From NCBI GenBank assembly GCA_023362775.1, contig JALMGJ010000003.1, positions 183,493,725 through 183,557,724 on the forward strand: DNA of 64,000 bases, read 5' to 3'. The translations under genes and the position numbers were made by a program. The DNA comes from Charina bottae. Its lineage: Eukaryota; Chordata; Lepidosauria; Squamata; Charinaidae. The notes beneath the pieces were generated by a model. The model worked only from the letters and a program-made list of their open reading frames with translations, was not told where the DNA came from and did not search any database. Of the stretch, positions 1 to 10,234 are shown one piece after another (the stretch's first letter is position 1; every line of letters starts with the position of its first letter).

Positions 1-330
1 ATGCAGCAGCCAATAGGCGCGCTGCGTTCTTGGCTCTTTTTTTTGAAATTGAGTTCAACTCTGCTGCAACGTTTTTATCATTGCAACGGAGTTTTACCTT
101 TTCCCTTTTCCTGCTGCCAGACGTGGCCTCTTTTGACCAGTCCTTCCTAACACTTCAGTAGAAACATTCTTTTCTCTGGTAAAATATTCATCTTCTAAAA
201 TGTCCTCAGCCAGATGACACATTTTAAAGCAGATGTTTTCTATAATGTCCCAAATATCTTGCAAAATAGCTTGGCAGAAATCTGACAAGGTCTGTTTGAT
301 GATCTGTTTGCACGTCTGCACAACTCACAA
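1..330 (-). mobile_element. L1-like fragment with short ORF1-type reading frame
   Basis: The minus strand holds a 75-residue open frame (94-321) rich in acidic and polar residues, with no recognised catalytic motif. It aligns by eye with residues about 20-70 of the frame at 60104-60568: both carry a KQ..LSD/FSD..CQ core, then QDI, I.EN, K.CHL.ED and NVS.E in the same order. I take it as a copy of the same L1-derived family, cut by the window edge. Function unknown; an N-terminal coiled-coil ORF1 domain is an inference. Confidence 0.5.
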
Positions 331-1215
331 TGGAACTCTGAATTCAGCTTTTGAGATTTATTTTATTCTAGTATGAATCATTTTCCAGAACTCTTGAGCT
401 TTATAGCACTGCCACCAGATATGAAAAAAATGATCTGACCTGCTCATTATATTTCCAGCAATTTTTTGAAAATGAATTTCCTATTTTAGCAATTAAAACT
501 GGAGAAATATACCAGTGATAAAACATACCAATTTTATCTCAACATTGTGTTCAGAATAAATTCAATTTACTACTTTTGCTGAAATTCCCATTGTTGCATC
601 TCTATTACTACATTCACATTCTACATCCATTTAGTCATACAATCTCTAACCTGTTTAGATTCTGAGTCATACTTCACCAGCAGTTGATAAATGAAGCCCA
701 ACAAATGTTCTGAGTTATAAGATTTTCAAATTTAATCACTTAGTATTCCCCTTAATTTCTGCAATTATTTTAAGACAATCATACATATTTTAAGATACTG
801 AAACCAATAAGCTAAACTGGACTACTATGAAGTAAGTGTTTCAAAAAGAGTTTACCTTTATTCATAATAAAATCTTGTAATCTAAATTAATTGCTAGGGC
901 TCCACTAAGCAAATTTCTTGGGACCTTCTTAAAATTAAACATTTAGTATCAATGCAAGAGGGGAGATATCTAGGGTGATTCTTTTCCTAGATTTATCCCA
1001 GATATTCAATACAATACTTGATCTCTTGCACAGTGCTTTTTTTTGTCAAGCTAGAGATAGTTATGCAGACTGTCAGGAATCCCTGTCCCTTTCATAGATG
1101 GGACCAAAAACAGCCATAAAGTGATACAATCCACTCTGAAATCCATGTTAAGTAACTAGCAACATAATACAATTTAAAGTTTGGAAATGCTAATCCACCT
1201 AGCTCTTTTGAATCC
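331..1215 (-). pseudogene. Remnant of L1 ORF2 C-terminal region
   Basis: The minus strand encodes pieces typical of the L1 ORF2 C-terminus. One reads GGLAFPNFKLYYVASYLTWI (near 1130-1200) and another, further downstream, reads FFHIWWQCYKAQEFW (near 390-430). Stops and frame changes lie between them, so it is dead. In intact L1 ORF2 these motifs lie in this order after the reverse transcriptase. No RT core or poly-A tail is seen. The fragment abuts the ORF1-type piece at 1-330 in a non-canonical order, suggesting two separate L1 fragments. Confidence 0.65.
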
Positions 1216-1279
1216 TGGCTGGGAAATTCTGGGAGTTGAAGTCCACACATCTTAAAGTTGCCAAGGTTGAGAAACACTG
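1216..1279 (-). mobile_element. End fragment of a hAT-like short element
   Basis: The minus strand begins CAGTGTTTCTCAACCTTGGC and continues with a match to the common squamate repeat containing ACTTCAACTCCCAG. The CAG..TTTCTCAA start matches the terminal inverted repeats of the hAT-like elements at 8691-8999 and 49737-50001. Only one end is present. Assignment to hAT is by terminus only. Confidence 0.4.
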
Positions 1280-1513
1280 CTGTAGAATCTTGAATTTGAT
1301 CTTTGGTCTTTTATTGGACCAAATTTCATTTTGAGCGTCTCCAGAGCCAGCAAAAGGTATTGTGCTATGATGCCCATGATGCTTAATTTATATAAATTAT
1401 ATCACAAGGCTTTACATCCCTTGAAAATAATTTGGACGGAGTGCTTTGGAATGTTTGGGAATTTGAGTATAGCATCTCTTAAGAGCACTGCATCTTTTTC
1501 CAGGCTGAAATTG

Positions 1514-1764
1514 AAGTTGTTGTTTATTCGTTCAGTCGCTTCTGACTCTTCATGACTTCATGGACCAGCCCACGCCAGAGCTTCTTGTCGGCTGTCATCA
1601 TCCCCAGCTCCCCCACAGTCGAATCTGTCACCCCCAGAATATCATCCATCCATCTTGCCCTTGGTCAGCCCCTCTTCCTTTTGCCTCCCACTTTCCCTAG
1701 CATCAGCATCTTCTCCAGGGTATCCTGTCTTCTCATTATGTGGCCAAAGTATGAAAGAAATTAA
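1514..1764 (-). pseudogene. Diverged 3' end of a BovB-like RTE LINE
   Basis: The plus strand runs in parallel with the 3' end of the open BovB copy at 60540-60790. Shared landmarks in order are GTTGTTG, TCAGTCG, TGACTTCATGGACC, TTCCTTTTGCC, CCCAGCATCA-like text and GGTGGCC-like text (here TGTGGCCAAAGTAT). Indels and substitutions break the frame. It is a 5'-truncated, older copy in the same orientation as the 60-kb one. Confidence 0.75.
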
Positions 1765-2690
1765 AGCCTGACCAAAAAAATAAACTGCAGCTGCTTTAAA
1801 AAGGTGCTGTAGATCTTTTCCAAATAATTTTTGAAGCATGCCAGCCCCAGCATATTTTTTTTTATTTATCTGTTTTTATGTTGATTTGATGAAAGGTCTG
1901 CTGAAATGAACTGCATAAAAATATACATATCTCAGTGCAGTAAGTTTGCTAAAGACCCCAGAACATTATTATATTATGTCTTGGACATGTATAAATATTT
2001 TTACTTTGTTTCCATATCATTTTCAATATTGTTACCCATGAAGTATTTTGAAAGAGCATTTCACAAGTTGCTGAAACCAAAGCTTAAGTTTGCAAACTAC
2101 TTTCTGAGCCATTCCACTTAGAAGCAAGAAAACATACTGTTTCCAATGTTTGTTTCCAATGTATACAATCATCATTCTCTCTCTGTCTCTCTGTTTCCAT
2201 CTACTTCTGAAATATAATAAAAATTGTAATAATAACTGTAATGATCTTACCCCAAGGGAAGGTGTGCAAAGTAAATCATGAAACTGTTCCAATACTGAGT
2301 TTTGTTTTGCATAAAAAGGAATCTGAAGCAGTAGACACTATCTTAGATTAGCTCAACTTAAATGAATGAAAGAAAGCTGAAATTAGTTGTTGAGTTGATT
2401 TCACTCCATGTTTATGTTAATAGGGTATTTGACTTCTGAATGCTTCATAAACCTTGTTATGTTCAGTGCTATTTGAGGTAGTAAAACAGCTGGAACTCTG
2501 TCAGGAGCTTTAATTGGAATCAGCTTAGCTGGGCCTGACAAGGTTTTCTACTGTTTAGTCTCAAACTTATTATAAAAATGCAAAATTATATGCTATTTAT
2601 TTCCTGTGCTTCTTTTTGAAGATGGCCATAGAGGTAAAACTAGATACAGAAGAGGGAATAATTCTGCCTTCCTCACATAGACCCAGACCG
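1765..2690. other. No recognised feature
   Basis: AT-rich sequence with only short open frames that show no family motif. A short CT-rich run lies near 2175-2200. Confidence 0.5.
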
Positions 2691-2771
2691 TTGTTTTGAC
2701 AATGGCAACATGGGCATTGCCTCTCATAATTTGGGTGGAGATTTGTTGTCTTTCTTTAAAGTGCTGCAATG

Positions 2772-3660
2772 ATGAGACCCAGAGCATCCAGGAGTACATC
2801 AGTAAGATGGCAACCAAAGATGAGCTGTTGAGAGAATGCCTGAGGCAGCAGCAGACATGGAAGGAAGATCAAGCAGAGGAAGTGCCATGGCAAGACAAGA
2901 CCCTGCATGGGATGTACCATCGACAGATAGCTGAGGTGGCTGACATTGGGAAATCCTACCAGTGGCTGGAAAGGGCTGGACTAAAAGACAGCACTGAGAC
3001 ACTGATCATAGAAGCAGATGAACAGGCACTAAGCATCAGATCCATAGAAGCAGGGGTCTACCACACTAGACAGGACCCAAAGTGCAGACTGTGCAGAGAG
3101 GCCTCAGAGACAGTCCAACACATAGTGGCAGGGTGTAAGATGCAGGCAGGAACAGCACAACCAGATGCACAGATGCAGGCAGGAATGGCACAACCAAGTA
3201 GCTAGCATTGTGTACAGGAACATCTGCACAGCGTATGGGCTAGATTCTCCCAAGTCCAGATGGGAGATTCCACAGAAGGTCGTGGAGAATGACAGGGCTA
3301 AGATCCTGTGGGACTTCCAGATCCAGACAGACAGACAGGTACTGGCCAATCAACCAGACATTGTGGTAGTAGATAGAGGTAGCGGTGCCAAGTGACAACA
3401 ACATCAGGAAGAAGGAGTATGAGAAGCTGGAGAAGTACCAGGGCCTGAAGGAGGAACTGGAGAGGATGTGGAAAGTGAAGGCCAAAGTGGTCCCAGTGGT
3501 GATAGGGGCACTTGGGGCTGAGACTCCGAAGCTGGGAGAGTGGCTCCAACAGATCCCAGGAACAACATCAGAGCTCTCTGTCCAGAAGAGTGCAATGCTA
3601 GGAACAGCTAAGATACTGCACAGAACCCTCAAACTCCCAGGCCTCTGGTAGAGGACCTGA
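2772..3660 (+). pseudogene. R4-like LINE, C-terminal region (copy 1), broken
   Basis: Three plus-strand pieces (2696-3205, 3165-3395, 3385-3651) reconstruct in order the C-terminus of a LINE with a restriction-like endonuclease (REL). Visible parts are a thumb-like region (ECLRQQQTW, LHGMYHRQIAEVA), a zinc knuckle CRLC..(x8)..H..(x4)..C (near 3090-3140), then the endonuclease start QPDIVVVD and a conserved tail ending LKLPGLW. Compared with copy 2 (48907-50449), about 26 nt are missing right after PDIVVVD, removing the second catalytic aspartate segment (VIDVA), and a small duplication near 3140-3195 shifts the frame. R4 clade is my best guess from the CCHC plus PD..D arrangement. Homology starts near 2772; the upstream RT is absent. 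Confidence 0.7.
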
Positions 3661-3695
3661 GGTTGAGGAAGACACATACCACCCATAGGGGTGAG

Positions 3696-3804
3696 AAGGG
3701 AATATACATATACATATACATATACCTGGAAATTTATTTTTTCTCTCTCTCTTCAAACTCTAATAGTATGTATGTATGTATGTATGTATGTATGTATGTA
3801 TGTA

Positions 3805-3863
<59 letters not shown>

Positions 3864-3874
3864 ATGTATGTATG
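3696..3874. repeat. Compound microsatellite
   Basis: A short TATACA run (3698-3725) is followed after about 40 bp by a TATG tract, a TG tract and a second TATG tract (3766-3874). It lies directly after the R4-like copy 1. The valine/cysteine/tyrosine-rich open frames here are artefacts of the repeat. Confidence 0.95.
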
Positions 3875-5370
3875 TCCTTCCTTTCTCCCTTTTCTGCTAG
3901 AATCTTCTACCAAGGAGGATGGTCAGCTATGGCTGCCCACATTGCTCATGCTTCAATTCAGGTGGGCCACATTAAAGAAGCATGTGCGTCTCGTCAGAAC
4001 CTACTGCTCACACACATGGACTGTTTCTACTAAGAGACTGTGAGTTATAATAAAATTATAAGCTCTTTTTATGTTACTTTATATTAACGTGTGAAGTGTG
4101 TTTATTTTGTGTTTTGAACTGATTAAGCCTTGTGCAAGTTTATGGGAATGCTTCTACTCTGCTATATACTAATAAGAAGCTGTGTAGAGTTCTGGTATTA
4201 CCATCCCTGAATTCCTACAGAAAAGACATCAAAAGAAAATGAGATGTTTCTGCAATAGAAACACTGAGTGAAGTAATGATATTTGGACAACTTGCAAAAA
4301 CTGGGTATTAAGCACTTAACCGTTGTGTGAAAAATCACCATCTTTTTTGCCGTAGTTACAGAACTGAGAAAAACATCTGGAATAAGTTCCAAATTAATGC
4401 TTCCCAATTAAAATCTTACAGATATGACTACTTCTGAAATAATCTGCTCTGAGGCTACTTATTTGTGATTATTGTGATCTGGTACTAATTTCTGCATACG
4501 GCAAAGCTGATTTTAATGATTTATGTGTTCTATGTTACAATATATTGCTTTTCAACACTATTTTTAACAGTTTTCTAAAAATGACATGATTCAGAAACAA
4601 GTTCATTTCAATTTCTTTTTAAAAGGTTTTTAAAGTTCTTTTTATGAGAAAAAAACTATTCATATTCTAAGTTAAATTGTTTCCTAATTCAGCAATTCAG
4701 TTTGCTGTGCTTTACTTATAATTATTACATATTTCTTAGTTCTGAGAAAATGGCTTTAGCAGAAATGATAAACTTGAGAGCTATAGAAAACAAGGGGTTC
4801 CATTATCTGTAATAGTAACATACAAACTGGGTTTCTGTTATCTCTTGTACAAAAGTTAGATGAAGGCCTATTTTACAGTTTTTCACTTGAGGCCATTCAC
4901 TTCCCTTAACTCCTATATTTTTAATCAATTGTTTTAATTCATTTTTATTATGAAACATTGCTTTATGATAGTCTAAACCACTTTGCAATTGCTTGTAATG
5001 GGAAGTGGTAAATAAATATTTCAGTTACATATATAAATAATACTCTACCGTTTCTACTTCTAGGAAAAGATTCTCCATGATGGCACAGTGTTAAAGAATG
5101 CTCTCTGCAGAATAATTTCCATGGGTATTTGGTATTTAAACATTGCTTACTTCTCAGATGTGTTATTGACTTTTGCTTGGAGTCCTCTTAACTATGATTT
5201 ATTTTATTACTTCTATCTTCTTTTTAATTTGTAAGCCATTTTAGAGACCTTAAGTTCCAAAACATAATGTACAGTATACTATATTTTAGTTGCAGAGTTG
5301 GGTTGAATTACCTGTTTTACTGTCTCATTTCCCATGTAAGTGAAATAGAAATGATGAAGCATAATTGGAC
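3875..5370. other. No recognised feature
   Basis: AT-rich non-coding sequence with no motif or repeat that I recognise. Confidence 0.5.
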
Positions 5371-5373
5371 AGA

Positions 5374-5375
5374 AT

Positions 5376-5406
<31 letters not shown>

Positions 5407-5475
5407 TTTGTCTTATTTATACCCCGCCTATCCCCTCCCTACTGGAGGACTCTAGGCGGCTTACAACATTCAATT
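5374..5475 (-). mobile_element. L2-like LINE 3' tail with TTTA tract
   Basis: A TTTA tract (about 5376-5412) precedes ATACCCCGCCTATCCCC and GACTCTAGGCGGC, which is the reverse complement of the CCGCC..GAGTC..GGCGGGG hairpin that ends the L2-like element at 31690-31740. Only the 3' terminus is recognised. The next 150 bp (to about 5640) may be a further unidentified repeat. Confidence 0.65.
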
Positions 5476-5639
5476 ACATATTTATACATCATTACAAATT
5501 TTTACCGCACGATAGGGAGAGGGGAAGGGAACCGGCTCTTCAGCTGCAGGCATCGGACTACATGTCCCAGAATGCCTCGCTTACCGAGGTTAGCATGCCC
5601 CATCCAAATGCTTATCAGGCTCAACCACGCTTAGCTGCT

Positions 5640-6867
5640 GAATCCAGAGAAGGTTAATGAGATGCTACCACCTGCTGAGCTAGTAGATATGACCCAAAGA
5701 AATACCTCTTAAAGCAAATACATTTATCAAGTAAGTATCAAAGAGTGACTTAATTTGTGGCAAAGGCCCTAAAATGAAGGGGTATAATAAAATAAACTCT
5801 GAAACTAGGTTTATTTTATCATTGGTCCTGTCAAAGAGAAATTTAATAAAAGTTGCTCTTGGCTGCAACCTTCTCAAGAGAAAAGATAAATCAATCAAGA
5901 AGATACAGATGCAGAATCTATTGTTTCTTTTTAGTCCAGGTACAACGATTTTTGTAACTAACTCATTCAGTTAAAATCAGAAGGCCCTGTTTTTCAATAA
6001 AAGGATTTTTAAAAATTCAGAATCTAGGAACCTGGTTACACCACAATTTGTTTGTTAATGCCATCTCAAAAGAAGAGTAAATCAGCCTGCTTTCCCCCCT
6101 CCGTATCATTCTCACCTGCTGCCATTTGCAATCTACAGGCTGGGATTAAAGGGCTGGGCAAAGAGTCATTCACTCCAATAAAAAAACACAGGCTGGAAGA
6201 TGCACAGGTGAATGCGCACTTCTCCCAAAGGAGACACATGGCCATTGCAGGGTGGAGGGGGTGGGGACCCTGTTTTACGGCATTTGCAGAGCAGCCATGG
6301 GTTTTTTTTTTTGGGGTGTGTGTGATGGGGGTGCTATTGCAGGAGCAGCATTATCCAACTGTAAGTGATTGTATGAGAGCTCTAAAAATGTCTCCAAGAG
6401 CAGAAGCAGATTTTTCCCTCCATATAATAGACTTTTCTATTATATTTTAGAAAACAGAGACAGATCTCCTCCCCGGTTGAAAACTGGAGATGCTGCTCTG
6501 TTATGTCACAGCATGGCAAGCACACCTCTTCAGGTTCCTATGGAAGAAATTTTGCCATGCAGCATATGCATATAAGCAACTGTGAAGACAACATTTTTTT
6601 AAAAAACAAAAATTCTCTAAAAGCTTTATTTGTGCACTGACCTTGATGTATCCCCCTTGAAATTCTTTGTGGCACAGAGTTCCTTTTAAATCTATGTTAG
6701 CAAGCCAACAAAAATGATTATGAGAATAATCCATAGGTATTAACATTCTGCTAAATTTACATTATATACATTTCAATTTTTCACAGTTGTGTCGGTAGGT
6801 TATAAATATGTTTGGTTGTAATTTTGTTGTAATTCCTCAATAGTCTGCAGGATTAGTTGAAAGTTTT
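5640..6867. other. No recognised feature
   Basis: Non-coding sequence with a T run and G-rich text near 6300-6335. The 132-residue frame at 6052-6450 has no recognisable domain and is not called a gene. Confidence 0.45.
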
Positions 6868-7636
6868 TACTTTATTTTCTTATGTATTTATTTAATTTAC
6901 ACATCACAAGAATCACAAGATTCTTGGCAGCTCACAAAAATAAGCAAACACAGTAATAGCATGTAAAAACATACACTTAAAACTCCTAAACAGTACATGG
7001 CATCAAGCCCCAAAATCCTTCTGGAAAAAGCTCTGTCTTCCACTCTTTTCAGAAGGCAGATAAAGTTGGAGACAAACTAACATCCAGTGGGAAGCCATTC
7101 TGGAGGACCAGCCCTATAACTGAGAAAAAAATGCTTCTGGGCTTCAGCCCCTTTGACTTCCTAGAAATAGGGCACAGCCAGCTGCTTCTCCCATCACAAT
7201 TAAAGTACCTGAGCTGATTTGGGTGGGCAGATATGGCCTTGTAGAAAACTTGGCACCAAACCATAAAGGGCTTTGTAGCTTAAAAGAAGCATTTTAATTT
7301 CACCTGGCAGCTAATAGGTTGGCAAGATATATCTACCAGTAAACACCCATCAGCACATGAGCTACTGCATTTTATACCAACTGAAACTTTAAAGGCAGCC
7401 CCATGTAGAATGCATTGCAGTAATCTAATTGGACATTGATGAGGGCATGAGACACTATAGTCAGGTCCTCCCATCCCAAGTAAGGCTGCAGCTGGCTAGG
7501 GTTCAATTTAAGCCTGTTATTTCCCATCCAGATCTCCCAGCTTCCAGGAACCACGATAAATAAGACTTTGACAGTATCTCCAGCCTGGCCTGGGGTTGTA
7601 ATATACAGTTGGGATCATCAGCATATTAATGGTACC
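6868..7636 (-). pseudogene. Old L2-like LINE, RT catalytic motif to 3' tail
   Basis: The minus strand encodes, with stops and shifts, YADDP (reverse-transcriptase motif C, 7613-7624), WMGNNRLKLNP, then HALINVQLDYCNAFYMGLPLK. These correspond to YADDT, WMGNNRLQLNP and HALVISRIDYCNALYMGLPLK in the cleaner copy at 51057-52062. A TTTA-type 3' tail lies at about 6868-6900. The N-terminal side continues at 8446-9062 beyond inserted DNA. Confidence 0.75.
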
Positions 7637-8445
7637 TGTCAGCCCACTAGGTAGACCAGACCAGGAAATCAACTTCACAGGAAGGCTAAAACTATTTTTA
7701 CTGAGATTGGCTCATCTCATCTCGTTTCGTGTCAGAAATGCAGGAAATAAAAAAGGGAAAAATATTAATTAAAATTTAAAAAGTTAAAACATTTAATAAA
7801 AATATACAATTTATATAACTCTAGCCCAATGCCAGGCCACATTGATGGCAGAGGTGTTTCCGGCCAATAAGTCACTCTGTATGCATGTCGGTCCCAAAGG
7901 GCACTGTAAAAGATGGGTAGTTGTTTGAATATTGCCGCATTTGCAGAAAGTATCCTTGCCCTCGGGGAATAAACCCCCACTGAGATTGGCTATAGTAACA
8001 GAATTGTCAGCCCTTCAACATAGACCAGACTAGGAAAGGTCATGTAGGCCAATAGTACTTTTATTGTAAAGATACAGTAACAGAATCTTGAAAGTCGGAA
8101 TACACTTTCCCCTCCCTTCCTTTATCTTTGTGAGAACTCAGGAGGGTCTTGTCTGAGATGTTTTCTCAGATTACATTTCTGCCCCAGACTCAGCCCTCTT
8201 TTATCTGACCATTGTCTTGGTAGTGGCTCTTCCTCCTGTCCCTCAAGGGCATTCTCTCTGCCTTCTACATGAATCTTTCAAGTCTCATTGGGCTCCTCCT
8301 CCTCTGAATTAGGGAGGCATCTGCCTGAGCAATTTCTGAATGTCATCTCATTCTGGACTTAAAAAATGCTTCATCCCCTTTTGCCTAGGTAATATTTGCT
8401 GCATAGTAGGAACTAGTTCCTTCAAGATAATCTTTCTTACTTTCT
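7637..8445. mobile_element. Unclassified insertion inside the old L2-like LINE
   Basis: This block splits the L2 reading frame between a segment like LLGEVIGQFGICYY (right) and YH.YADD (left). It starts with TGTCAGCCCACTAGGTAGAC and holds a second, diverged start, TGTCAGCCCTTCAACATAGAC, at 8005; the two are about 90-bp monomers in tandem once the nested 7713-7978 insert is removed. The body is CT-rich with no open frame. The TG start could suit an LTR, but I see no matching partner, so the class is open. Confidence 0.4.
7713..7978 (-). mobile_element. Nested 266-bp retroposon with 13-bp target duplication
   Basis: The sequence is flanked by perfect copies of ACTGAGATTGGCT at 7700-7712 and 7979-7991. 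The minus strand starts with GTGGGGGTTTATTCCCC and ends AT-rich, with TTTTTCCC-like text, which suggests the 3' end is at the left. No tRNA-type promoter boxes are evident. It sits within the 7637-8445 insertion, so it is younger than that insertion. Confidence 0.55.
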
Positions 8446-9062
8446 ATAGTAGCAGATCCCGAACTGCCCAATAACTTCCCCCAACAGCTTCATGTAAATG
8501 TTAAATAACAGGGGGGAGAGAACCAACCCTTGGGGCACCACAAAAGGAAGCAGCCACCATGTCAATCTCTCCCCCTCCCCCTCAAGCCATCACTGACTGG
8601 AACTGACCACTGAGGAAGAAGCAAAACTACTGTAGAAACAATACCTCCAACCCACAATTTTCACAGCCAGTCCAGAACGATACCATAGTCCAGCCTTTCT
8701 CAACCTTTTGACCCTGGAGGAACCCTTGAAATATTTTTCAGGCCTTGGGGAACTCCTGCACATTCAGGCTCAAATATAGGCCAGAAGTTACAAAATTATT
8801 AGATTTGTTTCATGTGTAGGCCTGTATATATGCATTGACAGTGTTCTTAAACAAAAAACAAAGAATGAAACTTACCTCTTTAATGTGAATTTGCCTGAAT
8901 TTGCAATAATTTTTAAAATAAATTGTGATCTCCCAGGGAATCCCTAGTGACCTATCACAGAACCCTAGGGTTCCATGGAACCGTGACTGAGAAACCCTGC
9001 CATAGTCAGTGATATCAAAGGCTGCTAAGAGGTCCAAAAGGCCCAGCCCAGGTGCTTCACTC
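8446..9062 (-). pseudogene. Old L2-like LINE, RT core segment
   Basis: The minus strand reads LLDLLAAFDITDYG (motif A region; 9000-9062), then after the nested hAT-like element resumes with text matching the CGVPQGSVLSPLLFNIYMK region (motif B; near 8490-8560) and LLGEVI. Several stops are present. It belongs with the block at 6868-7636. A short piece of Penelope-like sequence begins at 9073. Confidence 0.7.
8691..8999 (-). mobile_element. hAT-like non-autonomous element, 309 bp
   Basis: Perfect 8-bp duplications CCATAGTC flank it (8683-8690 and 9000-9007). The ends are CAGCCTTTCTCAAC and TGAGAAACCCTG, imperfect inverted repeats. It matches the element at 49737-50001 in opposite orientation over GTTCCATGGAACC, ATATGCATTGACAGTGTTCT-like text and AGGCCT. 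An 8-bp duplication with CAG..CTG ends is typical of hAT. No transposase is encoded. Confidence 0.85.
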
Positions 9063-9116
9063 ACATCTATGTCTGTAGGTTGAATCATGTCAACTGGATA
9101 TCTATTTTCTCAGTGG

Positions 9117-9151
9117 AAACGTTTCGCTCCTTATCCAAGAAGCTTCTTCAG
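9117..9151 (-). ncRNA. Hammerhead-like ribozyme core of PLE
   Basis: The minus strand reads CTGAAGA, A, a stem GCTTCTT/AAGGAGC around loop GGAT (one T-G wobble), then GAAAC. This gives the conserved CUGANGA and GAAA boxes of a hammerhead around stem II, with one extra nucleotide before the stem. It lies downstream of the PLE endonuclease frame, where hammerheads are known in PLE terminal repeats. Activity untested. Confidence 0.55.
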
Positions 9152-9250
9152 TCTGAGCAAAGTTTGTAAGGGAATCCTTAAATATGTTTCTAGGGTGGCT
9201 GTGTGACCTTGCACCTGGGGCTAGGTCATGGTTATTTGATATGTTTATTT

Positions 9251-9787
9251 CTAAGTCCCTTTATCATCCAAAGGAGGATCGTTAAGATTACCTTGCTGTT
9301 GTTGAGATTGTGAAATGGTCTTAATCTTCCTAGGCACAGAAGACAAAGCAGGAAGGAAAATAGGGGAAAGATTGTGCCTGAGGCCCCCACCTCTATTCAA
9401 AGAAGGATTTTCCAAGTTGGCATAAATGGATTCCTTGACCCCTCTTTCAAACCACTTATCTTCCCTGTCTAAAATATGAACATTAATGTCCTTAAATGAG
9501 TGTCCTTTTTCCTTTAGATGAAGGTAAACTGCTGACTCTGGTCCTGTGGTGTTACTCCTCCTGTGTTGGGCCATCCTCCTGTACAAAGGTTGTTTGGTTT
9601 CTCCAATGTAGAGCTCAGAGCACTCCTCACTGCACTGAATTGCATATACTACATTGCTTTTCTTGTGTTTTGGAGTTTGATCTTTGGGGTGTACAAGCCT
9701 CTGTCTCAGTGTGTTGGTGGGTTTGAAATATACAGGTATGTGGTATTTGCCAAATATCCTTTTTATCTTTTCAGACACGCCAGCCAT
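9251..9787 (-). CDS. PLE C-terminal GIY-YIG endonuclease region (partial)
   Basis: A 178-residue frame, open upstream to about 9940 (for example CGYPDWAFTKSK) although the first ATG is at 9787. Residues 46-77 carry the GIY-YIG signature: NVVYAIQC, then LYIGET, PLYRRMAQH. The GIY-YIG nuclease of PLEs cuts target DNA before reverse transcription. The tail (GNLNDPPLDDKGT) is hydrophilic. The RT that normally precedes it is absent, so the frame cannot mobilise on its own, but it is free of stops over about 230 codons. Confidence 0.75.
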   Translation of the reverse strand: MAGVSEKIKRIFGKYHIPVYFKPTNTLRQRLVHPKDQTPKHKKSNVVYAIQCSEECSELYIGETKQPLYRRMAQHRRSNTTGPESAVYLHLKEKGHSFKDINVHILDREDKWFERGVKESIYANLENPSLNRGGGLRHNLSPIFLPALSSVPRKIKTISQSQQQQGNLNDPPLDDKGT

Positions 9788-10014
9788 GTAAGGAATGACC
9801 AGGTTCTTCCGTTTACTCTGAGTCTCAGCCCTGTCTGTCGCTGTTTTAGGTCTGGTAGACTTAGATTTAGTAAAGGCCCAATCTGGATATCCACAGGCCT
9901 TCAGAGCTGTTCTCAGGTGCTGATTTTCATTCTTTTTGGAATAAATACAATTTATTTTACTTTATTTATATATACAGAAATGTAAGAATATGTTTACAAT
10001 CCAACAGTATATTT

Positions 10015-10105
10015 CTTTATACATACGTGCATATGTACTGTGTGTATGTATATGTATATATACTGTGTGTGTGTGTGCGTACACACACACACGTGTATGT
10101 ATGTT
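10015..10105. repeat. TATG/GT/CA simple repeat
   Basis: Alternating TGTGTATG, GTGTGTGTG and CACACACAC runs, partly self-complementary. Confidence 0.85.
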
Positions 10106-10234
10106 TGCCTGAAAATAAAAATAAAAATCATAGTCCTCTGATTTGGGCTCCCACTTTCTGAGACTCAACAGAGCACCTTAAATGAAGCAGATTATATGGG
10201 CCTGTATCAGTCAGCCTTAATACCACATGCGAGT

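Larger units (their letters stand above)
9073..9950 (-). mobile_element. Penelope-like element, 5'-truncated, with terminal repeat
   Basis: The minus strand runs from a frame that is open to about 9940, through the GIY-YIG domain (9251-9787), into a 3' region holding a hammerhead-like core (9117-9151) and the terminal text TGTCAACTGGATATC..GATTCAACC. The same terminus, less diverged, occurs at 34432-34604. No RT is present, so this is the last third of an element. The right-hand boundary is obscured by AT-rich and CA-rich sequence. Confidence 0.75.

Noticed and set aside
3663..4043. Long frames rich in C, V, Y and M
   Set aside because: They read through TATG and TG microsatellites; same for 14042-14269 and 14447-14717.
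6052..6450. 132-codon plus-strand frame
   Set aside because: Runs through a T homopolymer and simple sequence, with no motif.
8005..8445. Solo LTR of an endogenous retrovirus
   Set aside because: TG start only; no CA end with matching short duplication, no polyadenylation signal or paired LTR that I can show.
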